Below are positions 8,303 through 16,976 of a stretch of 64,000 nucleotides of DNA, piece after piece. The stretch is from an uncultured bacterium. GTDB taxonomy: Bacteria; Bacillota; Clostridia; Oscillospirales; Ruminococcaceae. The stretch is from contig CAKXHL010000013.1 in NCBI GenBank assembly GCA_934875375.1, positions 1 through 64,000 of the forward strand, in the 5' to 3' direction. Position numbers and translations under genes: made by a program. Numbering within the stretch: position 1 is the first letter of the stretch; each line of letters starts with the position of its first letter. The notes under the pieces were generated by a model that was not told where the DNA came from, did no database searches, and saw nothing but the letters and a program-made list of their open reading frames with translations.

Positions 8303-9871
8303 ATGATGTCGGCAGATATTTTGTTGTATTCTCAAAATGTTTTTACTGCAAAAACGTTGGAGCCTGCCCCGCTGTATGTTGCGGTAAAAGGCGGTCTCAT
8401 CGCCAGTGTTGGCCCAATTGAAGAAAAGGATCAATGGATTGATGAACATACCAAGGTTTACGATTTAGGTGACCGTGTCATTTCTCCCGGCTTTACCGAT
8501 ACCCATTCTTTCTTTACTGGATACGAATTTGGGTTTTTAGGAGCAGATTTAACAAAGGTCAAAAATCTGGACGAGGCACTTGCTGAGGTTAAGGATTATG
8601 CAGACAAACATCCGCTGAAAAAAATCGTATTTGGCCATGGCATTGACTGGGCAAATGTCGGTGGTAAAAATCCTGGACCAGAAGCGTTAGATCGAGTGAT
8701 TTCAGACCGCCCGGTTATTATTGTGCATGCCAGTCGGCGTGAGGCTTGGCTGAACACCATGGCTCTGGAATTTTACCGCATTGATCCAGAACATGTCTTT
8801 GCCGAGGGTAACTGGCGTGCAATGAACGCTTACCTCTCTGATGAAGATTTTGTGGTAGACGATTTTGTGGAATATATGAAGCTGCTTAACAGCCGCGGGA
8901 TTACTACCACAATGGAAATGGGATTTGATGAGTTTTATGGTTTTACCAATATTCTGCGTAAGTTGGAAAACGAAGATCGTTTAACTCTTCGTGTTGCCTT
9001 TATGTCTCAGGCTGTGGCCGACCTTCCCAATGTTCCTTATGGTGTTTGGGCAAAGAATAACTTTAATAGCGACAAATTGTTTTTTGATGGTTATAATCTA
9101 TACTATCCTGCCAGCGATCTATTGACGGAAGATGGAAATTATTCTGAAGATTTTGGAAAAGAAAAGATTGGCGTTTTCCATGATTTTGATTACGAATCTT
9201 TGGAAAAATGGGTTTTGGAAATTGACCGTGTTGGGCTGCGCAGCACATTAACTGCCGGAGGCGATGCTTCTGTTCGCCGTATCTTGGATATGTACGACAA
9301 ATGCCAAAAAGACGAAAATGGACGCCTGATCAATCGTCAAGGATTTGTTTTCTTTACTTCCGTCATTCATCCGGACGATCTGAAAAGAATGGCAAAAATG
9401 GATACGCCAGCTGAAGTTTGTCTGCAAATGGGTGCTTTTGGCAGTCAACAAAGGCTTGGAGAAATGGCTCAAAAATATGGCGAATGGCGTATGGATCGTC
9501 ATAATAACTATCGCGCTATGGTTGATGCTGGTGTTAAAATTGGTGCACAAACGGATCTGCCTCTTTTTATTCCGGATGTTGCACAGTCGATTTATCATTG
9601 TGTCAGCGGTCGATTGGGTAATGATGCAACCCCCGCTTATGAAGGTAAGCATACGATGACTGTAGGCGAAGTGATGCAGGCATGGACGATCAATAATCAT
9701 ATTGGTATGGCTCGAGAAGACCGTGTAGGAACCTTAGAAGCTGGAAAATGGGCAGATATTGCTGTCTTGGATGGAAACGTTTTTAAAGCTCCAATAGAAT
9801 CTATCCGGGATATCAAAGTATGTTTAACAATTTGTGACGGTAAAATTGTTTTCTCTGCATTGGACAAATAA
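8303..9871 (+). CDS. Amidohydrolase family protein (YtcJ-like)
   Basis: A 522-residue member of the amidohydrolase 3 (YtcJ/AepA-like) branch of the metal-dependent hydrolases. The N-terminal beta-sandwich ends in RVISPGFTDTHSF, where family members normally read PGFxDxHxH; here the second histidine is phenylalanine. Other family landmarks are present: FGHGIDW, REAWLNTMAL, the acidic TDLPLFIPD loop and the C-terminal AGKWADIAVLD. The substrate cannot be named. The ATG at 8303 lies six bases after AAGGAG; an in-frame TTG at 8297 touches that site and is rejected, while ATG 8306 is an alternative. It is a single-gene unit with its own promoter and terminator. Confidence 0.85.
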   Translation: MMSADILLYSQNVFTAKTLEPAPLYVAVKGGLIASVGPIEEKDQWIDEHTKVYDLGDRVISPGFTDTHSFFTGYEFGFLGADLTKVKNLDEALAEVKDYADKHPLKKIVFGHGIDWANVGGKNPGPEALDRVISDRPVIIVHASRREAWLNTMALEFYRIDPEHVFAEGNWRAMNAYLSDEDFVVDDFVEYMKLLNSRGITTTMEMGFDEFYGFTNILRKLENEDRLTLRVAFMSQAVADLPNVPYGVWAKNNFNSDKLFFDGYNLYYPASDLLTEDGNYSEDFGKEKIGVFHDFDYESLEKWVLEIDRVGLRSTLTAGGDASVRRILDMYDKCQKDENGRLINRQGFVFFTSVIHPDDLKRMAKMDTPAEVCLQMGAFGSQQRLGEMAQKYGEWRMDRHNNYRAMVDAGVKIGAQTDLPLFIPDVAQSIYHCVSGRLGNDATPAYEGKHTMTVGEVMQAWTINNHIGMAREDRVGTLEAGKWADIAVLDGNVFKAPIESIRDIKVCLTICDGKIVFSALDK

Positions 9872-9920
9872 AACACAAATCCCCCTCGATTGATTGGGGC
9901 GGTATCCATAAAACAGAAAA

Positions 9921-9953
9921 AATCCAAGGTGCTTTTCAGCATCTTGGATTTTT
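9921..9953 (+). terminator. Terminator of the amidohydrolase gene
   Basis: A 12-bp stem (9921-9932 with 9939-9950, one G/T pair) is followed by TTT, about 50 bases after the stop codon. Confidence 0.8.
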
Positions 9954-9991
9954 CATTACCAACGCAATATTTTTCATTACCAACGCAATAT
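9950..9991. repeat. Perfect 21-bp tandem duplication
   Basis: Two identical 21-bp units, 9950-9970 and 9971-9991, run head to tail; the unit reads TTTTCATTACC then AACGCAATAT. The first copy overlaps the T-tract of the preceding terminator. It probably arose by replication slippage. Confidence 0.95.
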
Positions 9992-10031
9992 ATGGTGGAA
10001 GTGTACCCTTTTCATAGCAACTGCCCGATAA

Positions 10032-10403
10032 TTAGAATCTATCGTTTTCCTGTAAAAATAAATCTTCAACATTCTCAAAATCATCATAATCACCGTCAAC
10101 GCCTTCTCGGTGATAAACAATTCCGCTCCGTTCATTTCTTTCCAGACAGTCTAAAAGTTGCTTTTCTCCGTATTTTTTCACAAATAAGATAAAGCCATAT
10201 GGCTTTATCTTATTCAGCAAACCTTTCCTGCAATCCTCATCACACTGATAGCAATAGCTTATTCCCTTTGTTATGGAACATTTTTTATTTTCACACCAGG
10301 CGTTGTCAGGACAATCGGCCGAATTACATCCGTTACATTTTGTATTTTCCGAACACAGGCAGCACGCAAGACCGCATCTTGCGATACCCAATTCTCTTTT
10401 CAT
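10032..10403 (-). CDS. DUF3795-type cysteine-rich protein
   Basis: A 123-residue protein whose first half holds about a dozen cysteines in CGLxCxxC, CNGCNxxxC and CYQCDEDC groupings typical of the DUF3795 family; the role is unknown, with metal or Fe-S binding implied by the cysteines. The second half is a short acidic helix-rich tail. The chosen ATG follows CAGGTGAG; an upstream in-frame start at 10430 has no ribosome site. The middle of the gene contains a 32-bp perfect DNA palindrome. It follows the surface O-acylation genes on the same strand after 85 bases but is probably unrelated to them. Confidence 0.8.
   Translation of the reverse strand: MKRELGIARCGLACCLCSENTKCNGCNSADCPDNAWCENKKCSITKGISYCYQCDEDCRKGLLNKIKPYGFILFVKKYGEKQLLDCLERNERSGIVYHREGVDGDYDDFENVEDLFLQENDRF
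10183..10214. repeat. 32-bp perfect palindrome inside DUF3795 gene
   Basis: The duplex is self-complementary over 32 bp with its centre at 10198/10199 and no spacer; the core is AAGCCATATGGCTT. In the gene it encodes the stretch around KIKPYGF. Confidence 0.95.
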
Positions 10404-10488
10404 CACACTCACCTGTTCTTTGGCAACCAACCCAGTAACTGCCGTGGATGTTACAGTTTTATGGATACCTACCTATATCGATGTTTTT

Positions 10489-11619
10489 TTAGTATCGTAG
10501 TTTCGCAAGGTTTGTATCTGAAGAAAAATTCATAAAATTATAAAGGATCAGTACATCATCAAACTCATTTTCTGCCAAAAATTCGCTCATTTTTACTGGA
10601 ATCGATCGTAAATCTACGACATAAACTTCGTCATATTGATAGGTCAAAAATGGTGCGAAAGAATTTCCATACGAATCTTTTATAAGTAAAATTCGGCTGG
10701 TTTTTCCTTCTTCTTTTCGAAGATTATTATCACTTTTTATCACAGTAATACCATGGTTTCCCCATAAAAAAGCTGCGTATTTATCTCTTTGTTGGAATTT
10801 TTCTAAATCGTACAAACCGTTTGCTTCTTTTCCGTCGATCGAAACTTGTGTTACTGGTATATTGTAATAAGTAATGATATCCGGAACCGCATTATATGCC
10901 TTGGTTTTAGAAAAATAAGTTCCATAAAAATCCGCAACTTCTGTTTCGATCAAGGAATCCAACAAAACCGGCTGCCAACCTTTATATTCGCAAAAAGAGG
11001 AATAACCGTAATAGGCACCTAAAGTTGTCCAATGATGATCTGTCCGATAAAAAATATATTGCTCTTTATTGCTTCTTAATGGCTCTAAAAAATTCAATGT
11101 CTGCACAGAAGAATCCAAAGATTTATAAATTTTCTGGGTTAATGCCGTCTGGTCCACCTGCCCTGCTCCAACTGGCACCTTTTCCGGATAAACCATATAG
11201 GAATTGGGGATAATTCCCATTGTAATATTTAAATCAGGATACAATTGAACAAATTCATTGACAAACTTGGTATTGGTTTCAATGCGCTCCATATCTGCTG
11301 TGGTATAATGCTGAAACATATACCCGTCGTTTCCATACATAATCCCGTTGTTTTCTATTTTTCCCAACAAACTTTCCGACCGGGATTTTAAGCTAATCCA
11401 CTGATCCCGCAGGACAAATTGATCATTGATATAACTTTCATATTTCGGGGAAAATTTATTGTTGTAAAAAGAAGATAATGTAAAAATAGGCCTTTGGTCC
11501 AGTTCTCTATTCTCCAATTCTGAAAAGGTTTTATTATATTGAGAGATATCAAAAATCATATAGCCGAATAGAAACAGGAAAAAAATCCATACCAATGGGA
11601 ATCTCAAAATCTTTTTCAT
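10489..11619 (-). CDS. DHHW protein, AlgX/AlgJ-like O-acetylation factor
   Basis: A 376-residue protein with one N-terminal membrane anchor (about residues 8-26) and an extracellular SGNH-like domain. It carries the diagnostic DHHW motif (YRTDHHWTTLGA), the usual upstream GNDGYMF and the later KDSYGNSFAPFL block. Proteins of this family act with an MBOAT acyltransferase to move acyl (usually acetyl) groups onto extracellular polysaccharide or other wall polymer. It is the last gene of a DUF4358-MBOAT-DHHW set and starts 11 bases after the MBOAT stop. The polymer that is modified cannot be read from the sequence. Confidence 0.88.
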   Translation of the reverse strand: MKKILRFPLVWIFFLFLFGYMIFDISQYNKTFSELENRELDQRPIFTLSSFYNNKFSPKYESYINDQFVLRDQWISLKSRSESLLGKIENNGIMYGNDGYMFQHYTTADMERIETNTKFVNEFVQLYPDLNITMGIIPNSYMVYPEKVPVGAGQVDQTALTQKIYKSLDSSVQTLNFLEPLRSNKEQYIFYRTDHHWTTLGAYYGYSSFCEYKGWQPVLLDSLIETEVADFYGTYFSKTKAYNAVPDIITYYNIPVTQVSIDGKEANGLYDLEKFQQRDKYAAFLWGNHGITVIKSDNNLRKEEGKTSRILLIKDSYGNSFAPFLTYQYDEVYVVDLRSIPVKMSEFLAENEFDDVLILYNFMNFSSDTNLAKLRY

Positions 11620-11630
11620 ATTATCCTCTC

Positions 11631-13007
11631 TTAAAATCTGAAATACAAAAATGGATTATAGGTAGCATCCACCAAATAGGCAATAGAAACAATCAGAATC
11701 ACGGCCAAAATCAAAAGATTGACAAAGGCGATTTTTTTAATCTTATTATATAGCTTTTCCACCAGCGGAATCGAGCAGAAAATTGCCAGTAAGAAAGTGA
11801 CAAGATAGTTTCGCAAATAATACATCCAATCACTTCCTGATGAGAAGGAAAAGAGTCTTTCAAGAAAGATACCTAATTGAGAGAAATCTGTAATGGCAAA
11901 CAAAGCCCAACTGAGTACCAAAAAGAAACATACGTAAATATGGGAAAATACATGACTTTTCTCTAAGTATTTGAGTAAAAATGTCTTTTCAAGCACTAAA
12001 AATACGAAAAAGAAAAGCCCCCACAATACAAAATTCCAACTCGCTCCATGCCAAAATCCGGTAGCGGCCCAGACAATAAAAATATTAAAATACATGCGGG
12101 GCTTAGATACGCGATTTCCTCCTAAAGGAATATAAACATATTCTCGGAACCAAGAGCCCAGCGTTATGTGCCAACGACGCCAAAATTCGGTCATACTTTT
12201 TGAAATATACGGATAATTAAAGTTTTGAGGGAATTCAAATCCTAACATTTTCCCCATACCAATTGCCATTAAAGAATATCCGCTGAAATCAAAATAAATC
12301 TGAAAAGAATAAGCCAGAATGCCCAGCCATGCCAAAGGAGTTGACACATTAGAAAAACCTATATCTTGAACCTGATTCCAAAGGCTTCCAATATTATTCG
12401 CAATCAATACCTTTTTTCCCAGCCCAAAAATAAATAATGTAATTCCTTCGTTAATTTGTGCCAGATTCATCTTTCGTTCCCGCAATTCCCGGCTGACATC
12501 GGTATATTTCACGATGGGACCGGCAATTAACTGTGGAAACAACGTGACAAATGCAGCAAAATTTACGATATTCCGCTCCGCTTTTGTTTTCCCCCGGTAC
12601 ACGTCGATGGTATAGGATAAAGTTTGGAAAGTATAAAAACTGATTCCTAACGGCAACGTTAATTGAATTCCCGCAAAATGGGTTCCTGCAAACGCATTGA
12701 TATTATCGACAAAGAAATTTGTGTATTTGAAGAAAAACAGCATTCCTAAATTGAATAACAAAGAAATGCCCATACAGATTTTGCAAATTCCTTTTTTCTC
12801 CCGATTCCGCTCAATAACCAAAGAAACAATATAATCGACCAAGATGGAAGCAATCATAATAGGGAAATATTTTACCTCTCCCCAGGAATAGAAAAATAAG
12901 CTACAAATAACCAATACTGCATTTTTGAATTTTTGAGGTGCAATATAATAAACAAAAAGAGTGATAGGCAAAAAACGAAACAGAAAAATAATACTGCTGA
13001 ATACCAT
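11631..13007 (-). CDS. MBOAT family O-acyltransferase
   Basis: A polytopic (about 11 helices) membrane-bound O-acyltransferase of the AlgI/DltB branch, 458 residues. The catalytic histidine is seen in GFWHGASWNFVLWG, and the preceding FWRRWHITLGSWFREYVYIPLGGNR block is the family hallmark. It passes acyl groups from the cytoplasm to an extracellular acceptor together with the DHHW protein encoded next. The start has AAAGGAG ten bases upstream. AlgI rather than DltB is favoured because the partner is DHHW and no dltA/C/D genes are nearby. Confidence 0.93.
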   Translation of the reverse strand: MVFSSIIFLFRFLPITLFVYYIAPQKFKNAVLVICSLFFYSWGEVKYFPIMIASILVDYIVSLVIERNREKKGICKICMGISLLFNLGMLFFFKYTNFFVDNINAFAGTHFAGIQLTLPLGISFYTFQTLSYTIDVYRGKTKAERNIVNFAAFVTLFPQLIAGPIVKYTDVSRELRERKMNLAQINEGITLFIFGLGKKVLIANNIGSLWNQVQDIGFSNVSTPLAWLGILAYSFQIYFDFSGYSLMAIGMGKMLGFEFPQNFNYPYISKSMTEFWRRWHITLGSWFREYVYIPLGGNRVSKPRMYFNIFIVWAATGFWHGASWNFVLWGLFFFVFLVLEKTFLLKYLEKSHVFSHIYVCFFLVLSWALFAITDFSQLGIFLERLFSFSSGSDWMYYLRNYLVTFLLAIFCSIPLVEKLYNKIKKIAFVNLLILAVILIVSIAYLVDATYNPFLYFRF

Positions 13008-13063
13008 GTCATGCTCCTTTAGCGTGCGGTAAGTTTACATAATATTAAAATAAGGCTTTTTCA

Positions 13064-13582
13064 TCATGATTCAAAAAGAGAGAAAAAATATTTCTCCGCT
13101 TTTTGATATTGCGTTTCCCAATCTGATTGGAAATCACCCAGTAAAATAAACACCGCAAAATCCCCATTTGTTACAATTTGTCCGGTACACGCTTTTTCAT
13201 ATTGATCTGGTAAATACTCTTCAAAATTACGTTTGATATCTTCTTGGCGTTGTTGCATACCAGAAACCACATTCTCCACTTTTCCCTCTTTTGCCTTTAC
13301 TGCTAACAAATTGTCAGAAGAAGTGATGGCACGGGAATAAAAACCTGCATATACCTCTACATCTTCGGGATCGATATAAAACAATTCCTGCAGAGTCTCA
13401 TCATCCACGGTCGTATGAAATGGAATTTCGTAATCCGAAAAGCAACTCTGTATCCCATTTATCAAACTGGTAAGCGACTCTCCCTCGCGCAACTGGACCT
13501 TATTCTTCTGATTCTGACAAGAAGAAAATATCTGCAATAACAGCAACAAAGCAACTAGCCGTATAAACATTCGTTTTTGCAC
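13064..13582 (-). CDS. DUF4358-type lipoprotein
   Basis: A 172-residue predicted lipoprotein: a short hydrophobic leader ending LQIFSSC (lipobox cysteine near 22), then a soluble domain with the DUF4358-like stretch SSDNLLAVKAKEGKVENV and following MQQRQEDIK helix. Proteins of this type commonly accompany MBOAT/DHHW pairs in Firmicutes; the function is unknown. The GTG at 13582 has a GGAAAGG about 12 bases upstream; an ATG at 13570 is an alternative start and would give 168 residues. It is the first gene of the three-gene set, 56 bases before the MBOAT gene. Confidence 0.75.
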   Translation of the reverse strand: MQKRMFIRLVALLLLLQIFSSCQNQKNKVQLREGESLTSLINGIQSCFSDYEIPFHTTVDDETLQELFYIDPEDVEVYAGFYSRAITSSDNLLAVKAKEGKVENVVSGMQQRQEDIKRNFEEYLPDQYEKACTGQIVTNGDFAVFILLGDFQSDWETQYQKAEKYFFSLFES

Positions 13583-13663
13583 AAAGAATCACAGCCTTTC
13601 CAATCAAATACAATCAGAAAAAGTATGCTTCCCTTTTAAAAGATTATACGGAAAAGAGCTGGG

Positions 13664-13706
13664 CAGAAAAAGAAGATACGAACACAACTGCGCCCGTATC
13701 TTCTTT
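13664..13706 (-). terminator. Terminator of the ispH/rpsA operon
   Basis: Minus-strand stem AAAGAAGATACG (13669-13680) with CGTATCTTCTTT (13695-13706), followed on that strand by TTTTT. A second 7-bp hairpin (13719-13744) sits between the stop codon and this terminator. Confidence 0.8.
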
Positions 13707-13756
13707 CATGCTACTCATACAGGCGTTTTGATATTTTCGCCTGTTTCAAAAACAAC

Positions 13757-15703
13757 TTATTCTGCTTCATCGGATTCTGCTGCATTTTCATTTACTGCAC
13801 GCATAGATAAGCTGACACGTTTTTTATCGAAATCAATTTCAGTAATTTTGGCGTCAACCTCGTCCCCCACATTCAACACGTCGGAAACTTTATTCACTCT
13901 TTCGGAAGAAATCTGAGAAATATGAATCAAGCCATCAATTCCGGGGATGATTTGCGCAAAGGCACCAAAAGTGGTAATCGACACAATTTTCACTTTTGTA
14001 ACAGTACCTACCGGATACTCATTTTTCAAAATTTCCCAAGGATTGTCCTTTTCATTTTTATATCCCAAAGAAATTTTATGTTTTTCAGTATCAATATCTT
14101 TCACATAAACTTCTAGCACATCGCCTACATTTACAACCTCAGACGGATGTTTGATGCGATTCCAAGACAATTCAGAAATATGAATCATGCCGTCAACGCC
14201 GCCTAAATCCACAAAAGCTCCGTAAGACGTAAGAGATTTCACTGCGCCAGTATATTTCTTGCCAACTTCAACAGTTTTCCAGAACTCCTCTTCCTGAGCT
14301 TTTCTCTGCTCTTTCAAAACAGCTTTCATCGAACCAATGATACGTTTACGGCCGCGGCCAATATCTTTGCACTCAAGAATTTTTAAGGAAACGTGCTGTT
14401 TTACAAGCTCTTCCAAATTTTCCACTCTAGACAAGCTTGCTTGCGAAGCAGGGACAAATACTCTTACGCCATTAGTAGAAACAATAACGCCGCCCTTGAC
14501 TGCTTCAATTACATTTCCCTCCAGAATTTCTCCGGATTCAGCTGCCTCCTGCACTTTCGCCATACCAGCAATGGCATCCAGACGCTTTTTAGACAGGACA
14601 ACGGTACCTTCCACATCATTGACGCGGACGACCAGCAATTCAATCTCATCGCCGACTTTGACCAAATCTTCAATTTTTGCGTTGGGATCATCGGTTAATT
14701 CACTCAGAGGCACATAGCCGGTATGCTTCGTGCCGATATCTACCTGAACCTCGGTCGGGGTAACACCGACAACGACGCCTGTCTCCTTTTTACCGTTATA
14801 TGTACTTTTGAAAGATTGATCCAACATCTCTCCAAAGCTTAATTCGTCGTTTGTAATAAATTCACTCATGGTTTCTTGTACCTCCTTAATTATGCAAGCC
14901 GGAGTCGAAGCGCCGGCAGTAACACCAATCACAAAGCTCGTAGAAAGATCGAATTGCGGCAATTCACTGGCCTTTTCGATGTGAAATGTTTGACAGTACT
15001 GGCCGCATATCTCAGCCAGTTTCATGGTATTGGAGCTATTTTTGCCCCCGATCACCACCATGCTATCCGATTCTTTCGCCAGCACGATCGCTTCCTGCTG
15101 CCGCATTTCCGTAGCATTACATATTGTATCAAAAATAATTAAGTTTGTATAGACTTTTTTCGCGAAAAATGCAGATTTTCTCCATTCTTGGATGTTAAAA
15201 GTAGTTTGCGCTACCAAAATAGCAGGCCGCTTTGTCCATTCCGGATTTTTTTTGGTCATTTCCTCCAACTCATCTGCGTGTTTAAACACCACAGCCTCGG
15301 AACAGCAAAAGCCTACAATACCTTTCACCTCAGGGTGCTTTTTATCTCCGGCAACCAGAATAAGACGTCCCTGCTCACTGTATTCTTTAACGATTTGATG
15401 AATTTTTGCTACAAAAGGACAAGTGGCGTCCACATAAGGAATTCCGCGTGCACATAAGTAATCATAAACCTCTTTTCCAATTCCATGGGAACGGATGACA
15501 GCCGTTGTATTGGCGGGGATTTCTTCCGGTGATTCCACTGCTCGAACCCCCATTTTTTCCAACTGAGCTACAATCTGTGGATTATGAATGATTGGACCTA
15601 ATGTCACGACCCGGGGGAATTTTTCCGCAGTATCAAACGCCATTTTTACGGCCCGATCCACACCAAAACAGAATCCTGCTGTTTTTGCTACTTTAATTCG
15701 CAC
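13757..15703 (-). CDS. ispH: IspH fused to ribosomal protein S1
   Basis: A 648-residue fusion. Residues 1-285 are 4-hydroxy-3-methylbut-2-enyl diphosphate reductase, the last MEP-pathway step giving IPP and DMAPP, with its three [4Fe-4S] cysteines in GFCFGVDRA, ATCPFV and ICNAT. Residues from about 300 hold four S1 RNA-binding repeats (clearest: GAVKSLTSYGAFVDLGGVDG and the next one), followed by an acidic tail. This fusion is a known clostridial arrangement in which the S1 part is taken to serve in translation. The GTG start follows GGAGGAG by eight bases. It is the last gene of the rpiR-cmk-plsC operon and overlaps plsC by 16 bases. Confidence 0.96.
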   Translation of the reverse strand: MRIKVAKTAGFCFGVDRAVKMAFDTAEKFPRVVTLGPIIHNPQIVAQLEKMGVRAVESPEEIPANTTAVIRSHGIGKEVYDYLCARGIPYVDATCPFVAKIHQIVKEYSEQGRLILVAGDKKHPEVKGIVGFCCSEAVVFKHADELEEMTKKNPEWTKRPAILVAQTTFNIQEWRKSAFFAKKVYTNLIIFDTICNATEMRQQEAIVLAKESDSMVVIGGKNSSNTMKLAEICGQYCQTFHIEKASELPQFDLSTSFVIGVTAGASTPACIIKEVQETMSEFITNDELSFGEMLDQSFKSTYNGKKETGVVVGVTPTEVQVDIGTKHTGYVPLSELTDDPNAKIEDLVKVGDEIELLVVRVNDVEGTVVLSKKRLDAIAGMAKVQEAAESGEILEGNVIEAVKGGVIVSTNGVRVFVPASQASLSRVENLEELVKQHVSLKILECKDIGRGRKRIIGSMKAVLKEQRKAQEEEFWKTVEVGKKYTGAVKSLTSYGAFVDLGGVDGMIHISELSWNRIKHPSEVVNVGDVLEVYVKDIDTEKHKISLGYKNEKDNPWEILKNEYPVGTVTKVKIVSITTFGAFAQIIPGIDGLIHISQISSERVNKVSDVLNVGDEVDAKITEIDFDKKRVSLSMRAVNENAAESDEAE

Positions 15704-16302
15704 GATCTGGTCTCCTCCAAAAGTTTTTCTACTTCATCGCGCAATAAGGCGACCACTACCTTGATCTGCTTGGTCGAATTTTCTTCAATTAAAATCTGAC
15801 TATTGGCGATGGGCTTTCCATATCGAATCACGACTCTGGACCGAAATTTTTTGCCCTCATACCAAATTGCCGCAGGAAGAAGATCACCACCGCTTTGAGA
15901 TGCAATGACTGCAGCGCCGGATTTAAAACGAAGAAGCTGATCATCATGGGATCGTGTTCCTTCCGGAAATAACCCCAGCACCCGGCCGCTTTTCACGGTT
16001 TCTACAGCTGTATCAATTGCGCTGGTATCTCCTTTTCCTCTCGCCACAGGAAATGCTCCTAAATGCCGGATAATGAAACCAACAAACGGATTTTGAAATA
16101 ATTCCATTTTTGCCATATAGCGAATAGGCTTTTTGATTTTTTGCGCAATTAATACCGGGTCCAAGGCAGAACGGTGATTGCAGCAAAGGATATAGCCGCG
16201 ATCCTGCGGCTGATTTTCCTGTCCATGAAATTCAATATGAAACCAGATTCGGAAAATAAAACCCGTTATGATTTTTCCCAAGTAGTAAAACCAATTTGTC
16301 AT
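15688..16302 (-). CDS. plsC: 1-acyl-glycerol-3-phosphate acyltransferase
   Basis: It acylates lysophosphatidic acid to phosphatidic acid in phospholipid synthesis at the inner face of the membrane. The 204-residue product has the catalytic NHRSALD box (HX4D) near residue 44 and the glycerol-phosphate-binding FPEGTRS box near 116. One hydrophobic N-terminal segment may anchor it. Its ATG overlaps the cmk stop by four bases (ATGA), so the two are translationally coupled; cmk-plsC-ispH is a recurrent order in Clostridia. A second, different PlsC-like gene lies at 60774-61499. Confidence 0.93.
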   Translation of the reverse strand: MTNWFYYLGKIITGFIFRIWFHIEFHGQENQPQDRGYILCCNHRSALDPVLIAQKIKKPIRYMAKMELFQNPFVGFIIRHLGAFPVARGKGDTSAIDTAVETVKSGRVLGLFPEGTRSHDDQLLRFKSGAAVIASQSGGDLLPAAIWYEGKKFRSRVVIRYGKPIANSQILIEENSTKQIKVVVALLRDEVEKLLEETRSCELK

Positions 16303-16976
16303 TTTCTTTTCAGTCCAATCCTCTCTTCAATCACTGACAAAACCGCCTGCACCGACTGGTCAAAATCCAAATGGGATGTGTCGACCAGCACAGCATCCGG
16401 TGCCTGCCTCAACGGTGCAACAGGACGATTCATATCATTTTTGTCCCGGAGTTTTACCTCGGCAAGGACTTCTTCAAAATGAATAGCAGTCCCTTTTTTC
16501 TGTAACTCTGCAAAACGGCGGCGCGCTCGTTCTTCTTCAGCAGCCGTTAAATAAATCTTGACCTGTGCATTGGGAAGTACCACTGTTCCAATATCCCGAC
16601 CATCCATTATAATATTATTTTCCTGGGCAATATCCTGTTGCTGAGAAAATAAAAAACGTCGCACTTCTGGAATGGCGGAAACGGTAGAAGCCGCTGCCGA
16701 AACCTGTGGAGTCCGTATTTTTTCTGTAATATTATTTCCGTTCAGATAGATCTGTTGATTGTCGTTTTCGTAACCAAACCCTACTGTAATAGAATCCAGT
16801 CGTTTGCAAACTGCACAAGAATCATTGGGATCAATCCCGTTTTGCAGTATATCATAAGCCACTGCGCGGTATAACGCACCTGTGTCTACATATAAAAATC
16901 CCAACTTTTGTGCAGCCACACGGGAAATGGTACTTTTCCCGGCACCTGCCGGACCATCTATTGCCACAGCGTACAT
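16299..16976 (-). CDS. cmk: Cytidylate kinase
   Basis: It phosphorylates CMP and dCMP with ATP in pyrimidine nucleotide salvage and synthesis. The P-loop GPAGAGKST starts at residue 8, followed by the substrate-binding YVDTGALYRA; later blocks include MDGRDIGTVV and the lid arginines ERARRR. The 225 residues fit the bacterial family. The start overlaps the stop of the upstream FAD protein by one base (TAATG), and its end overlaps plsC, so it is embedded in a tightly coupled operon. Confidence 0.97.
   Translation of the reverse strand: MYAVAIDGPAGAGKSTISRVAAQKLGFLYVDTGALYRAVAYDILQNGIDPNDSCAVCKRLDSITVGFGYENDNQQIYLNGNNITEKIRTPQVSAAASTVSAIPEVRRFLFSQQQDIAQENNIIMDGRDIGTVVLPNAQVKIYLTAAEEERARRRFAELQKKGTAIHFEEVLAEVKLRDKNDMNRPVAPLRQAPDAVLVDTSHLDFDQSVQAVLSVIEERIGLKRK

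Noticed and set aside
9890..10192. Plus-strand reading frame of 100 codons.
   Set aside because: It spans a terminator and a tandem repeat and runs antisense to DUF3795.
14337..14717. Plus-strand frame of 126 codons.
   Set aside because: Antisense to the S1 repeats of the IspH-S1 fusion.
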